Shown here: in pieces, positions 61,860 to 64,000 of the stretch | Numbering within the stretch: the stretch's first letter is position 1 | How the letters are laid out: every line of letters begins with the position of its first letter | Assembly: GCF_003182275.1 (NCBI RefSeq) | Contig: NZ_QGTR01000008.1 | Coordinates: 38,482 to 102,481 of the forward strand | Direction of reading: 5' to 3' | Length of the DNA stretch: 64,000 nucleotides | Source: Hoeflea marina | GTDB lineage: Bacteria; Pseudomonadota; Alphaproteobacteria; Rhizobiales; Rhizobiaceae | Translations under genes and position numbers: made by a program | The notes under the pieces: generated by a model | The model's database searches: none | The model's input: the letters and a program-made list of their open reading frames with translations, nothing else | Told to the model about the DNA's origin: nothing

Positions 61860-62759
61860 ATGGCCCGAGCTAGTTTGCCGACCGTCTCCAGCGGGGAGAA
61901 CGGTCTCAACCGCTATCTCGCCGAAATCCGACGATTTCCGATGCTTGAACCGCAGGAAGAGTACATGCTCGCCAAGCGGTTCCTCGAGCATGAGGACCGC
62001 ACCGCCGCCCACAAGCTGGTGACCAGCCATCTCCGGCTCGTCGCCAAGATCGCCATGGGCTATCGCGGCTACGGCCTGCCGATCGGCGAGGTGATCTCCG
62101 AGGGCAATGTCGGACTGATGCAGGCGGTGAAGAAATTCGACCCCGAGCGCGGCTTCCGGCTTGCCACCTACGCCATGTGGTGGATCAAGGCCTCGATCCA
62201 GGAATACATCCTGCGCTCCTGGTCGCTGGTCAAGATGGGCACGACCGCCAACCAGAAGCGGCTGTTCTTCAACCTGCGCAAGGTCAAGAGCCGCATCCAG
62301 GCGCTGGAGGACGGCGACCTCAAGCCCGACCAGGTGGCCGAGATCGCCACCAAGCTCAACGTGTCGGAGGCGGAGGTGATCTCGATGAACCGCCGGCTCT
62401 CCGGCGACGCCTCGCTCAATGCGCCGATCAAGGCCAGCGAAGGCGAATCCGGCCAGTGGCAGGACTGGCTGGTCGACGATTCCGACAGCCAGGAAGACAT
62501 GCTCATCGAGCAGGACGAGATGGAGACCCGCCGCTCGATGCTGACCCAGGCGCTGGGCGTTCTCAACGAGCGCGAGCGCCGGATCTTCGAGGCGCGGCGC
62601 CTGCGCGACGATCCGATCACGCTGGAGGACCTCTCGAGCGAGTTCGACATCAGCCGCGAGCGCGTCCGCCAGATCGAGGTCCGAGCCTTCGAGAAGGTGC
62701 AGGACGCCGTCCAGAAGGCGGCGCTGGCGCGCCGGGAAGCGCTGGTCCCCGTCAGCTGA
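61860..62759 (+). CDS. rpoH: Heat-shock sigma factor RpoH
   Basis: A 299-residue sigma-70-family factor with regions 2 to 4. Region 2 contains GNVGLMQAVKKFDPERGFRL and ATYAMWWIKASIQEYILRSW, the RpoH box reads NQKRLFFNLRKVKSR, and region 4.2 is TLEDLSSEFDISRERVRQIE. It directs RNA polymerase to heat-shock genes. The start is the ATG at 61860. Rhizobia often have several rpoH copies; from sequence alone I cannot say which this is. Confidence 0.96.
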   Translation: MARASLPTVSSGENGLNRYLAEIRRFPMLEPQEEYMLAKRFLEHEDRTAAHKLVTSHLRLVAKIAMGYRGYGLPIGEVISEGNVGLMQAVKKFDPERGFRLATYAMWWIKASIQEYILRSWSLVKMGTTANQKRLFFNLRKVKSRIQALEDGDLKPDQVAEIATKLNVSEAEVISMNRRLSGDASLNAPIKASEGESGQWQDWLVDDSDSQEDMLIEQDEMETRRSMLTQALGVLNERERRIFEARRLRDDPITLEDLSSEFDISRERVRQIEVRAFEKVQDAVQKAALARREALVPVS

Positions 62760-62811
62760 CGGCCGCCGGGGAGGATCTTGGCCGCCGCAGGATGAGGGGA
62801 GAGGGACGCGC

Positions 62812-62962
62812 CGCACCCTCCACCCGTCACCCCGCCCCCCGAGCCGGGGTCCAGAGACCCGCGCGTCCGCGCGGTGAGAGACTCCCCCGAACACGCATCA
62901 AATAGTCTCCCGGCTCGCCGACGCGAGCCCGCTGGATGCCGGGTCGAACCCGGCATGACGGC
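62812..62962 (+). repeat. Interspersed palindromic repeat, family A
   Basis: Same order of palindromes as at 52603-52755 in the other orientation: GAGCCGGGGTCCAGAGACCC, then GCGTCCGCGCGG, CCCGGCTCGCC and CGGGTCGAACCCGGCATGAC. Confidence 0.9.
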
Positions 62963-62974
62963 GAAAAGGGTGGC

Positions 62975-63172
62975 GCCACCCTTCACCCTCATCCTGAGGC
63001 GGCCGCGTCAGCCGCCCTCGAAGGGCGAGGGAGAAGCCACCCGTCTTGCCGCAATGTCCAGGCGCCGCACAGTATTTCGGTAGAGCGCGCCGCACCCTCC
63101 ACCCGTCACCCCGGCCCCCGAGCCGGGGTCCAGAGACCCGCGCGTCCGCGCGGTGAGAGACTCCCCCGCACA
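62975..63172 (+). repeat. 198-bp direct repeat, left copy (families B plus A)
   Basis: Matches 63803-64000 at a constant offset of 828 bases without gaps; only a few substitutions are seen in the first 60 bases. The two copies flank the GIY-YIG gene. Confidence 0.9.
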
Positions 63173-63240
63173 TACGTCAAGGAGTATCCCGGCTCGCGGA
63201 CGCGAGCCGCTGGATGCCGGATCAGGTCCGGCATGACGGC
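63092..63240 (+). repeat. Interspersed palindromic repeat, family A
   Basis: Third complete copy, overlapping the right part of the 198-bp direct repeat. Confidence 0.9.
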
Positions 63241-63338
63241 GAAATGGGCGACGCCCGGCCTGAGGAATCGACGGATGCGGCATAGTCCCCAAAGCCCCAG
63301 GACTTTCCGGGAGGCGGACCTCATGCCATCATCGACGG

Positions 63339-63632
63339 ATGCGGAAGGGCTATGTCTATATCCTTGCATCCAGACGCAATGGCACCCTGTACACCGGCGT
63401 GACCAGCGACCTGCCAGGCCGCTTGTATGAGCACCAGAACGATCTGACGCCGGGCTTCACTTCTAAATACGGTGTGAAGACCCTGGTCTGGTTCGAAGAG
63501 CATGATCTGGTCACGGACGCGATCGCACGGGAGAAAGCCATCAAGAACTGGCCGCGGCGATGGAAGATCGACCTGATCGAGGCCATGAACCCGGACTGGG
63601 ACGACATCGCCCACTATCTCCACGGATTGTGA
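63339..63632 (+). CDS. GIY-YIG nuclease-domain protein (YhbQ/UPF0213-like)
   Basis: A 97-residue single-domain protein. The GIY-YIG motifs are present as VYI (6-8) and YTG (18-20), with Arg28 and a later Glu (VWFEEHD, AIAREKAIKNW). Proteins of this size are common, sometimes called excinuclease-ABC-C-like, and their role is not known. It is enclosed by direct repeats. The start is the ATG at 63339. Confidence 0.9.
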   Translation: MRKGYVYILASRRNGTLYTGVTSDLPGRLYEHQNDLTPGFTSKYGVKTLVWFEEHDLVTDAIAREKAIKNWPRRWKIDLIEAMNPDWDDIAHYLHGL

Positions 63633-63649
63633 GCAAGCCGCCGGCAGCA

Positions 63650-63797
63650 CACCCTCCACCCGTCACCCCGGCCCCCGAGCCGGGGTCCAGCCACCGCGCG
63701 TCCGCGCGGTGAGAGACTCCTCCCGCAGAGGCGTGAAGGGGTCTCCCGGCTCGCAGACGCAAGCCGCTGGATGCCGGATCAAGTCCGGCATGACGGT
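63650..63797 (+). repeat. Interspersed palindromic repeat, family A
   Basis: Fourth complete copy, directly downstream of the GIY-YIG gene, ending CCGGATCAAGTCCGGCATGA. Confidence 0.9.
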
Positions 63798-63802
63798 GGA
63801 GA

Positions 63803-64000
63803 GCCACCCTTCACCCTCATCCTGAGGCGGCCGCGTCAGCGGCCCTCGAAGGGCGCGGGTGAAGCCATCCGTCTTGCCGCAATGTCCAGGCGCCGCACAG
63901 TATTTCGGTAGAGCGCGCCGCACCCTCCACCCGTCACCCCGGCCCCCGAGCCGGGGTCCAGAGACCCGCGCGTCCGCGCGGTGAGAGACTCCCCCGCACA
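63803..64000 (+). repeat. 198-bp direct repeat, right copy (continues past window)
   Basis: Second copy of 62975-63172; contains repeat B and the first half of another repeat A, which is cut by the window end. Confidence 0.9.

Larger units (their letters stand above)
62760..63338. other. Noncoding repeat cluster left of the GIY-YIG gene
   Basis: 579 bases, almost entirely repeat: A (62812-62962), B (62981-63063) and a second A (63092-63240). No gene seen. Confidence 0.8.

Noticed and set aside
62812..64000. CRISPR-like array from repeated units
   Set aside because: Units are about 150 bases, internally palindromic, unevenly spaced and in both orientations elsewhere; no uniform spacers and no cas genes.

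Overview
The window looks like a chromosome segment of a high-GC alphaproteobacterium, most likely of the order Hyphomicrobiales (Rhizobiales). The evidence is the ctrA / chpT / sciP / fliJ cell-cycle block, a rhizobial-type rpoH, elongator tRNA-Met, and the usual wealth of ABC, TRAP and acyl-CoA genes. I cannot name a genus.

Region 1 (about 0.2-25.5 kb) is a catabolic cluster for an unknown organic acid. It has two acyl-CoA ligases, a fused hydratase/3-hydroxyacyl-CoA dehydrogenase, a cysteine-less thiolase-fold protein paired with a DUF35 partner (aldolase-like), a one-chain biotin-dependent acyl-CoA carboxylase, and a TRAP importer. A divergent operon holds a metallo-beta-lactamase-fold hydrolase, a LeuC-like and a LeuD-like hydro-lyase and an isocitrate-lyase/PEP-mutase-family lyase, resembling dimethylmaleate hydratase plus dimethylmalate lyase. 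A branched-chain-amino-acid-type (Liv) ABC importer, an IclR regulator and a FAD oxidoreductase follow. A shared 15-bp motif precedes four transcription units and sits 20-22 bp upstream of the -35 box at three of them, so the cluster is probably one IclR regulon.

Region 2 (25.5-30 kb) holds an unknown membrane protein, a mosaic of repeats, a hemolysin-III-family protein and an orphan membrane/coiled-coil protein. Region 3 (29-41.6 kb) is a sugar-type locus. A minus-strand operon encodes a DXR-II/DRL-like oxidoreductase, E1alpha, E1beta and an AcoC-type E2, and a SorC regulator. It is divergent from a plus-strand operon for a CUT1 ABC importer, a PfkB kinase and two unknown proteins. A palindrome lies inside the minus-strand promoter.

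Region 4 (41.8-47.7 kb) is the most unusual. One gene encodes a signal peptide, a ubiquitin domain 82% identical to human ubiquitin over residues 1-71, and an autotransporter-like outer-membrane barrel. Next to it is an AT-richer island with a decayed HTH regulator, a small ORF and a three-gene ABC-3C (DUF3732) conflict system, ending near tRNA-Met.

Region 5 (48.6-64 kb) is mostly core genome: an Idh/MocA oxidoreductase, mnmA, sciP, a PqiA-like protein, fliJ, ctrA, a receiver protein, chpT, a DUF1134 protein, a coiled-coil membrane protein, a TrmH-type methyltransferase, rluD and rpoH. It is interrupted by blocks of interspersed palindromic repeats, one of which surrounds a GIY-YIG gene.
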